NCBI GenBank assembly: GCA_950295325.1
Contig: OX485809.1
Coordinates: 16,740,001-16,804,000, forward strand
Direction: 5' to 3'
DNA from: Polytrichum commune
Lineage: Eukaryota; Streptophyta; Polytrichopsida; Polytrichales; Polytrichaceae
DNA length: 64,000 nt
A program made the position numbers and the translations under genes. This document shows, one piece after another, positions 50,599 through 61,755 of this stretch (position 1 is the stretch's first letter; each line of letters starts with the position of its first letter). The notes below the pieces were generated by a model, which ran no database searches, was not told where the DNA came from, and was given only the letters and a program-made list of their open reading frames with translations.

Positions 50599-50997
50599 GG
50601 GGGTCACTCCATTGTCGAGTTGAACACCACGTGCGAGAAAAGTTTGCTACCCCCATATTATATGCCATAAATCATTTTTAAAATTATATATATTTTTTCT
50701 ACATATACATAACCATTGATAAAAAAAATTTGAAATTTTTAGTCGTCTTCCTTTTTGTAGTAATCGTTTTAGTTTAATTTTGCGTCATTCTAGTTAGAAA
50801 CAATATGCTTTATTTATAATAAAAAAAACTAGTCACTAAATGTGATTGCCAAGTTTTACTATGTAATAGATGCCGCATATATCTACTCATGAATAAAAAT
50901 TGATAAATTTTGACCCATTTTGGTGATGCAACTTAGAAAAAGAAAAAGAAAAAATTGTCTCGCACGTGGTGTTCTACTTGACAATGGAGTGACCCCC
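50599..50997. mobile_element. MITE with ~40-bp TIRs, 399 bp
   Basis: The left end GGGGGTCACTCCATTGTCGA and the inverted right end GGGGGTCACTCCATTGTCAA continue in parallel through GAACACCACGTGCGAGA, with about two mismatches in 40 bp. The interior is very AT-rich and non-coding. The target duplication is unclear because the left end sits in a G-run. Confidence 0.82.
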
Positions 50998-53007
50998 ACG
51001 TGAGATTGGTATCATTGTGGGAAAGCCTTGGGTTCGATTACATTCATAATATATCATCTCCCATAAAGGTTCAATAACATACTCAATGAAATATGGTTAA
51101 ATTACATCCAAAATCAACATACCCAACGGAACTTGGTTAGATTGGTACATGTAAACACTCAAATCCCGACCACATCCAAAGTTTTGAATTGTTGAAGGTG
51201 GAGCATTGGATTGCTCATAGTCAATAGAAATGTAATGGAAGAGGCATGAGAAATAATAAGGTTAGAATAAGGTCACAATGATGGTCCGAGAGGGATAAGA
51301 GTTATCCCGTATTATTTGTATGAACCAAGGAAAAAAAGAAATGCAATGAAAGGCAAAGCAAGGAGAGCATGAGACCATCTCACTCCAAGCATTGTTCACA
51401 TGCCTTTGTGTATGTGTAATATGCTTGTACAATCTCATCTCTAGTCCTATTGACTTCCAATACCAATATCCTCACCCGATTGAATGTTCTAACAAAAATC
51501 ATGCCTTCAATCCAAAATATGGTTTCCTTATTATATGAGCCCTTGTGAAAGTGTGGATGGCGCTTTAACCATGAAGAGAGAGAGAGAGAGAGAGAGAGAG
51601 ACTTTTGTCGGAGGTAAGTTAGTCTCTTTTTGTAACCATGTTGGTCGGAGGTTGAAGATGAACTTGTTGTGTGTATTATTTGAGGATATGAGGGTGGGTG
51701 TTATAGTGGGAAGATTTTTTTGATGGTTTCAATGTGTGTTGGGGGCTGGCCTTGGTTGGGTTGTCTAGCGCTAGTTGAGTTGGTTTGGGCACCTTGTTGT
51801 CAAATTATGGTACTTGAGCAAACTTGACTTTCAATACTCGGGTTTTTGCAACGTTGCATTGAGGTGGGTAGTACATGGAGTTGGTGGGTTTTTTTAAGTC
51901 TTCTTTTGTCGAACATTGGGAAGGTGAGATATTTGATGGCAATCAAATGGATTTGTTGGATGCGTGCATGCGTAGGCATGAGGGGTATGTGACATTGTTC
52001 ATTTCTTGTGGGTGATGGTATTTGTGTGAATGCCTCCTCGTAAAGACAATGAGGGTGACTCACCATATGACCTCTTTAAGTGTATCTAACAACAATTCAT
52101 ATTTACATTCTTGCGTTGTATTGTCAATGTGGGGAAATGGTCACGTAGTGCCAGTAGATGAATTTGATGAAGCGTATATTGGAGTAATGGGTGATGTAGT
52201 GTGTTTTGGCAATCACATGTTTGGCTTTCACGTGTTCTTTTGTCACCACCACTAGGATCGTTGTGAGTGGGATTCCAATACACACTATTGGTCTTTCTCC
52301 CCAAGCGTAACATTCCATAGTGCAGTATGAAGTGCTCACCCCCAAACAAAATCTCTTAAACTTTCCCACAAATCAATACAAAGAAAATCCATATGAAGTA
52401 TGCACGTCAAGTGTTTTTGGTTTGCTTCGTATAATTTCATTTGTGTTTGCAGGTCGTCTAAGGCTAACATACTCCCAAGAACAATTGCCACATGTGAAAT
52501 TAAATTGCACGTAGTCTCATGTCGTTTGAGAATCTTAATTTCATGCAACCCCCCCCCCCCAACCCACATACATATTGGAGTCAGCCTATCCATGGCCAAC
52601 ATATGTCCACTAAACCTACCAAACACGACTATCAAGGGGGGCATGTTGGCTCATCCTTGATATTTTGCCCAACCTACGTGTAATTGCTGCTTGAGGACAT
52701 GCATGAGCCCATCCTTCCATCGCATGTGTTTCATCCTTTGTACTATCAAGTGAGTAAAATTATTTCATTATTTGGAAGTTATGCTCTCATGCATTTTGGC
52801 TATTTCAACATCCTTTTCCTTTGTCACAAGGTTGGAATTAGTGTTTCTCATTGGTGCAAGTTTTGAAATTGGTCCCAACCATGTTAAACCTAGGGTGAGA
52901 CCGATTTCCTCGAAATAATTTTTCAGTGGAAAAGATATGATCCAACATGGTCTAAGCTCGAGCAAGGGAGTGCATCATCCTCGGCCCATGACCAGTTTCA
53001 AATTTGA

Positions 53008-53040
<33 letters not shown>

Positions 53041-53215
53041 AGGTCGTTTGAATGATTATGAAATCAAATGGCTCCATCTCTTTGTCTCTTCCCTTCATGG
53101 CTTTATGCAATGACCTCCATTCTTTGGCCTCAAAGACATCCTACATGGGAGAAGTGACCCTTCTTATAATATGATTACAATGAACAAGCTTACTAGAGAT
53201 TGGCCTCGAGGCGAA
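50998..53215. other. Intergenic, no gene seen
   Basis: Holds (GA)n at about 51576-51601, a C12 run at 52549-52560, and adjoining TA and CA runs at 53008-53041. Open frames up to ~100 codons overlap on both strands and show no family motif. Confidence 0.5.
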
Positions 53216-53772
53216 GGGGTTGTTTACACTGTGGACCATGAAATCGTCCCAAAGCCTTGTAAAATTTGTGATTGGCTATTTAACTTGTCGTGTGACCACT
53301 GTGATTTACACCAAGGAGAAAATGTTAGAGTGACCATGGAGTTTGAGGTCCCAAAAATACATATTGTAAGGCCTACACTATCCACTTACATGGTCCAACC
53401 AAATTTGCGGTGGGAGAGGCAAAAGAGGTGCTATGGTAGAAAAAAACAGGATGCCAATGGTAGAGAAATGTACTTATAATAAAAATTGAATTCTTTCTTT
53501 CTTTCTTTCTTTCTAGGGAGAAGAGAAGATGAAGACAAGAGAATGGTCAAATTCGATTATGTTTTGCAAAACTACCTTTTTTTCAGCATATATTGAAAAA
53601 ATCAACACATTCACTTTTAAAGTGCATGGTCAGTTCTCTTGATTCACAATTGGTTTGCACGTAACGAGGGGCCCAAAAGCTTTGTAGACTGGTTGTTTTG
53701 AGAAATCGGACCATGGAAGTCGGACCATGGGTGAAAAGAACATCGTCCATGGTCGCATGGTGTAAAGCGGGC
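53216..53772. mobile_element. Non-autonomous TIR element, copy 2 of the ~550-bp family
   Basis: The left end is GGGGTTGTTTACACTGTGG; the inverted right end is GCCCGCTTTACACCATGCG. The interior parallels 24681-25225. A TTTC microsatellite sits inside at 53491-53514. Target duplication not resolved. Confidence 0.65.
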
Positions 53773-53898
53773 GTAAGTTAATGGCGTGGTGGTGGTGGTA
53801 TATAGGGAGGTGATGAGCATGGCGGCCACACTTGTGTAGTTAATAATGAAGAAGAAGGATGAAGTTGAGGAAGATGCGGGAAGTCAGTTTTGTAGGAA

Positions 53899-53999
53899 AC
53901 CCAACCCAACCCAACCCAACCCAACCCAACATCTGAGCACAGCATGCAGGCGCCTGCCCACTCCGGAATGGGAATAGCAGGCAGGCAGGCAGGCAGGCC
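53899..53999. repeat. (CCCAA)n and (GGCA)n microsatellites
   Basis: About six CCCAA units (53899-53930) are followed after ~47 bp by GGCA repeats (53978-53999). Confidence 0.95.
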
Positions 54000-54088
54000 A
54001 GCCATCTCCACCATTTCCAAAATTCCATGAATCCCTTGTCAGGCTCTGAAGGATATGATCCCCACTAAAAGTGTCTGCCTCTACTATT

Positions 54089-54132
54089 CACGCTGGCCCC
54101 TTGCTTGAAAGGGATTGGAGTTTCTATCTATT
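54089..54132 (+). mobile_element. 44-bp insertion made only of the SINE tail
   Basis: A perfect 17-bp direct repeat TGTCTGCCTCTACTATT flanks it (54072-54088 and 54133-54149). The insert is CACGCTGGCCCC, a short loop with the hairpin partner AAGGG, then ATTGGAGTTTC and TATCTATT. It is therefore an extremely 5'-truncated copy of the SINE, ending in the same tail. Confidence 0.85.
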
Positions 54133-54184
54133 TGTCTGCCTCTACTATTGCCACAATCATCCCCAAAACCAAACCGCCCCCTAA

Positions 54185-54480
54185 GCTTATTAGTTACAGA
54201 TGAACCGGTCGAGTTTGAGGAGTTGAAGACTTCGCAAAAACAAATTACCCATCGTTTCAAAAGAATTTAGAGAATATATGTCCAATTAATGAAGGGTCGG
54301 TGGAAGAGATCAACATGTGATTGGTTGGAGTTGAAGACTTCACGAAAATTACGCATCGTTTCAAAAGAATTTAGAGAATATACGTCCTTTTAATGAAAGG
54401 TCGGTGGAAGATAGCAACATGTAACTGGTTGGACTTGGAAACACTAGGATGTCGACCGGTCATGCCCAGAAATATCCCCA
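54185..54480 (+). repeat. Dispersed repeat related to 47860, with an internal duplication
   Basis: Begins GTTACAGATGAACCGGTC. Inside, GTTGAAGACTTC...CATCGTTTCAAAAGAATTT, AGAGAATATA and GGTCGGTGGAAGA occur twice, about 110 bp apart. It ends with CGACCGGTCATGCCC. The copy at 47860 has the segment once. Confidence 0.7.
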
Positions 54481-54503
54481 GCTATTTGCATGTAGCAGAC
54501 TAA

Positions 54504-55027
54504 TGCCCCCTTCCCACCTGACTTTACCAAATAACCAAAGTATTTCCTAAAACCCGGGTAAAGCTCCCTCGGTTATGGCAGAGGCATCCGGCTCTCCCAA
54601 TGCACCTACAAGAACTTGCTCCGGAGATTTTCAAGTAGGTTTTAGGTAAGTAGCTTTCACACATGTTCATGGTTTTATCTACCAAGCAATGATATGTTGC
54701 GTAGTTTTTGTCCCATCCCCAAATGCCTTATTACTCACCTATCTTACCGTCGGTTTTTGTTAATGAAGCTTCTCGTGGCCTCATAGAGCTAAGACTAAAA
54801 AGCAACCAATCACAAGGGCGGGAGGCGACACTTTTAAAGGTCCTATATTCTTGCCTCATGTTTAGGTATTGATGGGAGGGTTGGTGCTTGAGACTTAAAA
54901 CCTCCACTTTTAAACCATGCCACATCATTTGCCAACTAGGCTCGGCACTAGATAATGTCGATGGTGTGAAGGTTGGGTCGTTAGAACCAACTTTTAGTCT
55001 CAGCTAAAGTCAAGTGGAAAGGGGGCA
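54504..55027 (+). mobile_element. TGCCCCCTTCCC element, copy 1, 524 bp
   Basis: TAA flanks both ends (54501-54503 and 55028-55030). The left end TGCCCCCTTCCCACCTGACT and the inverted right end TGCCCCCTTTCCACTTGACT match closely. The interior is shared with copies at 57509 and 61230 and includes ACCAATCACAAGGGCGGG, a CCAAT-plus-GC-box pair. A ~65-codon open frame on the minus strand is not kept in copy 3. The 3-bp TNA target suggests the PIF/Harbinger group. Confidence 0.85.
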
Positions 55028-55030
55028 TAA

Positions 55031-55412
55031 GGGCGAATTTCCATGTAGGTTGCTCGCCCACTACATTCTAGAAAGTATTGGGTTGGAGGTGTTCGCATGT
55101 AGTTAAGCGTAAGCCACCATCCAACCACATTATGGGAGGTTGTTAGAATGCAGAGGGTTGTGGACATGTGCCGCTAGACTTCCATGCGTCCCACTAAAGA
55201 ATCTTTAACTTGCGAATGCCAGCCACCAAAGGATCAAAGACCTAATTTAGAAGGAGGAGGAGGTTAGTAAAGTGGGCCTATATTTGAGAAGATGAGAGTA
55301 GCTAGTTGGCACATACGAACCCTAGCCCACTAGATTCCCTCTATATTTGGGCGCGTTTGTCCTCATTCAAACTAGAACATGGTGGGTGAGAGGCCTACAT
55401 GGAAATTCACCC
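55031..55412. mobile_element. TIR element, GGGCGAATTTCCATGTAGG ends, 382 bp
   Basis: The left end GGGCGAATTTCCATGTAGG and the inverted right end GGGTGAATTTCCATGTAGG are near identical, and TTCTAG farther in is mirrored too. The flanks are TAA (shared with the neighbouring element) and TAC. The interior is non-coding and related to 13780-14059. Confidence 0.75.
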
Positions 55413-57508
55413 TACCTTGAGCAAGTCAACAATCTCACATATGAATGATTTGGATAGCTTGAAATTAGTGGCCCATGGGCCTTAAATATGTGGTGAGGAG
55501 TCACTGTCTCTGATCGGAGATTCGGATATTGTATTTAATTTGTACTACATAGTACATACATGACTTGTAATTAAGATTGGACACCAAAAAGACACGTGTC
55601 ACATCAAGTTTGGTACGCTCACAATATATTAACTAGTATGATAGGTTCAGACGTCAATGCAGTTGGGACTCGAATGTTTATCATGTGGTCATTTGAGCAA
55701 ATATCTAAATTAAGATTGTCAATTTTCCTCTTATATCTTGCATCTCAATTTGATTTGAACTTGAAACAATATTATGAACATGATTTGCAATGGCCAACCA
55801 TACGAAACAATTCCGGAGCCAATCCAATAGTCACATATATGCATGGAGTTGGAGGTGCTCATGATCAAGCTACATACCTTGTAAGGCATGAAAGAAAGGG
55901 GAGAGGGGATGAAATAATGCAAACGAAAAGGACTCGAGAAGGAGGAGGTAGGAAGGAAGGAATGGATGAAGGATGGGAAAGAGGGATGTTTTGAGTGAGG
56001 GAAAGTAGATTTTAATCGATGTTTGCCAAGGGAAAGCCCGTGGTACTTGAACATGCATTTGGGAGGTTGCTAATAATGTATTGCTAGTTTTATGGCCTTT
56101 GGGATTGTAATGCATGATGTTTTCTTTTCTTGCATTGTGTGTTTATCTCTGCAAATCATGTATAGATGTATGAATATTTGCAAAATGAAAGATGAACAAG
56201 TGCTTAAATTAGATAAAGATATTATGTTATTTAGAATGGCAGTCTTCTTCTTTGATGTGGTACCTTGACATAACATTCTCTCTCAAAATAGGTTGGGTTC
56301 TTATTAAGTGCGGTTTATTACTAGCAAGTGTAAACAAAGTGGGAAAAAGATCATGAGGGCCACGCCATAAATTTATCAATAATGGCTTTAAACAAATAAA
56401 CGCTTTCATTTGTTTGAAATAAGTTAGCTTAAGGTACAAACAAGCACAATGATGAGGTTATTATGTAATGATTAAAGATAACTAGGAGGTTGTAAAGGTA
56501 CAAGAGAACAATTTGTATGTGCCTGCAAAAAGGAAAAAATTACAATACACATCAAATTTAGTGTGGCCCACGCCATTCATCATAGACCCACATATTGTGA
56601 TTGTTAGATAGCGTAAAACACTTGTTGCTACACTAAATGTCATGAAGTTAATTGTAGTCAACAATGCACATTAATTCTGACGGTGGATAATGAATCAAAT
56701 GTTTAAGTCCGTTATTAAAAATAAACTCATCGTATTATGGCTTGCTTAAGGCATCAATGACTAGTAAGAGCCAATGAAACCTACATAGGCTAGGGGCCTA
56801 GCACCAAAGCGAATGCAATGACATGTTGCCTTAATTAAGGCACAACCCAATACAAAGTTAGAATTGGTGTGAAAAGTACAAACACAACACCGTTTAGCTC
56901 AGTTATGCGCCCACCCCTAAATGAGGGATTGAAAACCATTGTAACACGAATAATGATTGATTCCATGTGCATTAAGGCCAAGTCTAGCTAGATTGGTTTT
57001 TACATGCCTAATTATAATAGCTTGTGTAGGATGTTTGTTCAAGAAAAATAGTTACATATCCACATCACGATGAGGTCACAAACACCCATAACATTATTCA
57101 ACTCTTTCAAAAGGAACCCCTTACGGCAACAATATTGGGCAAGGATAATGGAACATTGTAACTATTCATAAGGGTGAAAAATTATATGTAATAGGAGGTG
57201 AATTTAAAATACGCGGTTTTATTTCCTCCATATTTTCATGCTTGGGTACTACGGTTCCTCTTTTAACTGACAAAAAAAGAAAAAAAAGAAAAAAAGAAAA
57301 GTTTGTCGTGTTTACCATTTTCACCAAGTGAGCTTAGGGAAGCCGAGTGCAGAGTGCAAACACAATCATTATGTGTCGTTTTCTTTTCACCATTTCATTT
57401 TACTGTCCTAACACTACACTCTTTAAATATTGTTATGCTATAGAACATTATATCAAATGGTGAAACTAGACTTATCCCTACATAAGCATCTTGAACAATA
57501 TATGCTTA
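55413..57508. other. Intergenic, no gene seen
   Basis: AT-rich, with a GA-rich patch (55885-55985) and an A/G-rich patch (57270-57302). An open frame at 55596-55994 has no recognisable motif and ends in the GA-rich patch, so I do not call it. Confidence 0.5.
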
Positions 57509-58028
57509 TGCCCCCTCCCCACTTGACTTTGGCTAAGCTTAAAAGTTGGTTCTTAAAACACGGCTTTCACACCATCGATATTATCTAGTGCCGAGCCTAG
57601 TTGGCAAATGATGTGGCATGGTTTAAAAGTGGAGGTTTTAAGCCTCGAGCACCGACCCTCTCATCAGTACCTAAACATGAGGCAAGAATGCAAGACCTTC
57701 AAAAGTGTCGCCTCCCGCCCTTGTGATTGGTTGCTTTTAGTCTTAGATATGAGGGCACAAGGGGCTTTATCAACAAAAACCGATGGTAAGATAGATGAGT
57801 AGTAAGGGATTTGGGGATGGGACAAAAGCTATTCAACATTCATGGCTTGGTAGATAAAACAATGACCACGTGTGAAAGCTACTTAACTAAAACCTACTCG
57901 AAAATCTCCATAGCAAGTTCTTGTAAGTGCATTGGGATAGCCAGATGCCTCTGGTATAACTGAGGGAGCTTTACCCGATTTCTAGGGAAGATTTTGGTTA
58001 TTTGATAAAGTCAAGTGGGGAGGGGACA
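57509..58028 (-). mobile_element. TGCCCCCTTCCC element, copy 2, 520 bp, reverse orientation
   Basis: TTA flanks both ends (57506-57508 and 58029-58031). Ends: TGCCCCCTCCCCACTTGACT, and TGTCCCCTCCCCACTTGACT for the inverted right end. The interior is the reverse complement of copy 1. Confidence 0.85.
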
Positions 58029-59275
58029 TTAGGGAGATTATTATTAGCGAGGTATTTGAGTTGATTGTTGGTGTATATGAAAAGGCTTTGTGTCCAAAGA
58101 TAGGCAACAATGAGTGTCCACTTTTGAGAGTTAGCCACATGGCCATGCTCAACATCCATGCATGTACTCGAGGAGTTTGATTTTGGAAATTTGTTCTTGA
58201 ATCTAGGATAGAGAGAGAATGCCCTTACACAGGGCCGTGCAAATCCTCACACCAAAAAAACATAAGATCTTTGTGTTGGAAATGCTCTTTTGATTGTGCT
58301 TTGTGAACCTTTTAAACAATTTGCCCTCTGGCAAGCGCGTGTAAATCCCACAATGCACTCCCCTCGGGGCAAGTCACATATACATAATGACCCCCCAATT
58401 TTTGTCGTTTTCTTTATAATCGGCCCTTATATGACAAACCGACAAATCTTTGGACATAATGCATTATGCCGGGAGTATTATGTACAATACTTAAGGCGTA
58501 ATGCCCACCATACAAATCTTTCTAACAAAACTGGAAGAGTTTTGTGCATGGAAATGGCCCTCATGGTGTGCTTTATAAAAAAAAATTGGACACCGCCCTT
58601 GCACTTCCATCCTCGTACAAGTGCCCTTACATTCCACAATGCAGTCGCCTTATGACATTTCTTTGATGGCCATTTTAGACACATGACAATGACTCCAAGA
58701 AAAAAAGGTTTATGGTTGATTTGTGGTCGTGGTCAGTGGTTTGAAGACAACGACCAAAAGATCCACGTCACTTTTTGAAAGCCTTATCCATGCATCATAG
58801 TGTAAAGCGGGCTTAGACCACGACATAGTGTTTTTTTAATGCAAAATGAAGACAACAATGATTAAAAAAGACAACTATTCCTAAATTATATATTTCAAAA
58901 ACATGACAATTAGATCTGATCTACCTTATTTTGCGATGAGACAACTTATTTAAAATCTCTCGCTGCAATATTCGTGTGACCACCAAACATGATATATTTA
59001 TGAACACGTAGAATTCCATGTCACTTCTATTATCTAATCATGCTCACCCATGTTCACTTCTAATTTAGGTGACCATATGTAAAACGAAGTCGGAGCGCCA
59101 TTCATTTCTCAAGCAACGAGATATTTTAGAAAATGGTGGTCATTGTCACTAATCGCTAGTGTAAATTGGCTTTAAGGTATGCGGGGTTATTTGGTTGCCT
59201 TTCTTGATCAATTGTATTTGATTGGTGTGTGGTTGGTGAGGATCAAAGAAGAAAAACCATGAGAAGACGAATCTA
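58029..59275. other. Intergenic, probable decayed TIR-element ends
   Basis: TAGTGTAAAGCGGGCTTAG near 58798 and TAGTGTAAATTGGCTTTAAG near 59156 look like right ends of the ~550-bp family, but no matching left ends were found. No gene seen. Confidence 0.4.
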
Positions 59276-59287
59276 GAAGAGACTAGA

Positions 59288-59662
59288 AAGAAAGAAAGAA
59301 AGAGAAACTCCGGTCCCTTTTTAGCAAGGGGCCGACGTGAATAAAGTGTCCGTTCGTAATGCCAGTGAACATGATGGCCACTGGACAAGGGGACACTGGG
59401 ACAATACTACTCTCCCCTTTCGAGGATGGACACTATGTGACACACTATACTAGTTCCTAGCTAGCCACTAGTGCCTTGAAGATACCGGACATGGTATCCC
59501 CCCAAAGGGCTTTGAGGTACCCATACAACAAGGTCCAAGGACCCCCCACCATAGTTGGGTGGACTAAGGTGGTGAGCACCACGCCGGCATGGGGAATAGA
59601 ACCCACAACCTCCTCATTGGGGGCCATGAGCCTAACCACCAAGCCAAGGCCCGTGGTGCCCT
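59288..59662 (-). mobile_element. tRNA-derived SINE, complete copy 2, 375 bp
   Basis: A perfect 12-bp direct repeat GAAGAGACTAGA flanks it (59276-59287 and 59663-59674). On the minus strand it starts AGGGCACCACGGGCC, has the A box TGGCTTGGTGGTTAGG and the B box GGGTTCTATTCCCC at tRNA-like spacing, and a body ending GGCCCCTTGC...AAGGGACCGG, AGTTTC and (TTTC)n. Boxes of this type would direct RNA polymerase III. Stop-free reading of its body in one frame is shared with copy 1 simply because the copies are alike. Confidence 0.92.
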
Positions 59663-60049
59663 GAAGAGACTAGACTATGTCTTTGGTTGTTGTTGGCTAT
59701 TCCACGCTCAACAATTAACACAAGTTGGAGGACATATGTATTCAATGAAAGAATCGACAAACAAACACTCCCAGTGGCCATAAGTAAACTAGGGGAGGTC
59801 CATTGTTCAATTCAAATTCAGTGTTGATGTTTCATCATAGATTTGCTATTGCAACACATATTCTATTATGTAATTATTGGTAGAAGATGGAGAACATGTG
59901 AAACAAACATTATAACACCCACATATGTTAAGTTATACGTGTCTACCTTAGTGTAACTTGGTAAAAGCAGGGATGCAATGAATTGTACTTGAAAACCATT
60001 GAGACCACTCCAATGCAATATAATTGATGTTTATTGCACCTTGAATCGT

Positions 60050-60205
60050 ATACTTGCCATTGGGAATGGGTGGTGGTCAATTATCCTAATCCCCATGGAT
60101 GACAAATTATGCCACTTATGCTCTCACAATGCTACAATTGGGGCATACTTTGTGATGGAGTGTCCCGTCTACAACTTCATTAGAGACAAACTCCCTTCAC
60201 ACAAT
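60050..60205 (+). pseudogene. Fragment of a LINE-type reverse transcriptase C terminus (zinc knuckle)
   Basis: One frame reads GNGWWSIILIPMDDKLCHLC, then SHNATIGAYFVMECPVYNFI and RDKLPS. This fits the C-terminal zinc-knuckle segment of plant non-LTR reverse transcriptases, with C-x2-C, an expected His replaced by Tyr, and CPxYxxIR. Nothing of the polymerase palm domain is seen nearby, and an element of the 41-kb family begins just after it. A chance resemblance is possible given the short length. Confidence 0.45.
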
Positions 60206-60228
60206 ATGAGAATGCAAGTAGTACCAAA

Positions 60229-60894
60229 GGCCACTTCACACATGTACCAAGAGCGATAACCATGAAAATCCAGAGGCCCTTGAATATCACCCAAAGGCTA
60301 TACAAGTATGAATAAATCCCAAATTTGCAATTGATGGGCCCTCGAGCTTAGTGCAAGGGAGATCTAAATATGGTACAAAACCCAAAGATTCTATATGAAT
60401 TTATCTATCAAATCATTGAATTTCAGCTTTGTGTTTAGTTCATCCTCTGATTGATTTCACCAAGCAAGACTTTCAAAAAAGGTGAGAATGAAAAAAAATA
60501 AAAAATAAAAAAAAATGAACATTGTCTACCATGTTTAGGAACCACAACATATTTAATGGACAATCCAAAATTGTAGGTTGTGTGAGACCCCACCATGGCA
60601 ATGTAGTATTTACAAGAGCTGATGGCAATTTAATTGGTTGCCATGGCCCCTAGTTTTGCATTTGACCCACCTCGTTTTGATGTGCCTATTGTAGTATCAA
60701 GTAAACCATGAAACATTATCCACTTGGTGTCATGTACGATGCCATGTATATTTGCATCTATTCGAATCTCTATGGTCCTCAGACCCTCAAGGTCTAGTGT
60801 AAACTAAACTTGGAGTGTCTTTGATTTCTCAACCAATTACATTAACTCGTATATCCTAGGTCAAGGGCCCTCAATCTTTAGATGTAAATTGGCC
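60229..60894. mobile_element. Third member of the GGCCACTTCACACA element family
   Basis: The left end is GGCCACTTCACACATGTACC; the inverted right end is GGGCCAATTTACATCTAAAG, a weak match. The interior parallels elements A and B (CCATGAAA, CTAGTTTTGCATTTGACCCA, CCTCAAGGTCTAGTGTAAAC). It is more decayed than they are and has no clear target duplication. Confidence 0.55.
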
Positions 60895-61229
60895 CTCATT
60901 TAGCAGCCTCAAGTCTATCTTCCAATTGGACCATCAACTTGATATTAACCTCTATCTCATAGAGACCACTACTCTCGAGAGGGGGGGAATACCATACATG
61001 ACTATACCTATCATTCATCCGACATAAAAATCTATGAAACAATATGCAACATACAAATTTCTTTTAATAGTTGATTTGACACAAAAATTAGCTTGAAAGA
61101 TCCCGAGTTAGTGTACTCAAAGTCATTTGAGACGAATTGACAACAAACCTATAAGGAATCGAGTTTTTATGGTGGATGGGTGAGAGGTACGCTCGTATGC
61201 GGATAATTCCCTCTCTCCCACCCCGCTCA

Positions 61230-61755
61230 TGCTCCCTTCCCAACTGGCTTTACCAAATAACCAAAGTATTTCCTAAAACCCGGGTAAAGCTCCCTCGGTT
61301 ATAGTGGAGGCATCCGGCTACCCCAATGCACCTACAAGAACTTGCTCCAACGATTTTCTAGTAGGTTTTAGTTAAGTAGCTTTCACACACGTTCATCGTT
61401 TTATCTACCAAGCAATGAATGTTGGATAGTTTTTGTCCCATCCCCAAATGCCTTACTACTCACCTATCTTACCATTGGTTTTTTTGTTAACGAAGCTCCT
61501 CGTGCCCTCATAGCTAAGACTCAAACGCAACCAATCACAAGGGCGGGAAGCGACACTTTTAAAAGTCCTATATTCTTACCTCATGTTTAGGTACTGATGG
61601 AAGGGTCGGTGCTTGAGACTTAAAACCTCCACTTTTAAGCCATACCACATCATTTGCCAACTAGGTTCGGCACTGGATAATGTCGATGGTGTGAAGGCCG
61701 GGTTGTTAGAACCAACTTGGAGTCTTATTACTTAACGTCGGTTGGGAAGGGGGCA
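61230..61755 (+). mobile_element. TGCCCCCTTCCC element, copy 3, 526 bp
   Basis: TCA flanks both ends (61227-61229 and 61756-61758). Ends: TGCTCCCTTCCCAACTGGCT and inverted TGCCCCCTTCCCAACCGACG. The interior is collinear with copy 1, including ACCAATCACAAGGGCGGG. The minus-strand frame open in copies 1 and 2 has a TAA here. Confidence 0.85.

Noticed and set aside
54731-54928. 64-65 codon frame shared with 57608-57802
   Set aside because: It lies within two copies of the TGCCCCC element, and the third copy has a stop in the same frame.
55596-55994. 132-codon open frame
   Set aside because: No recognisable motif, and its C-terminal part is translated GA-rich low-complexity DNA.
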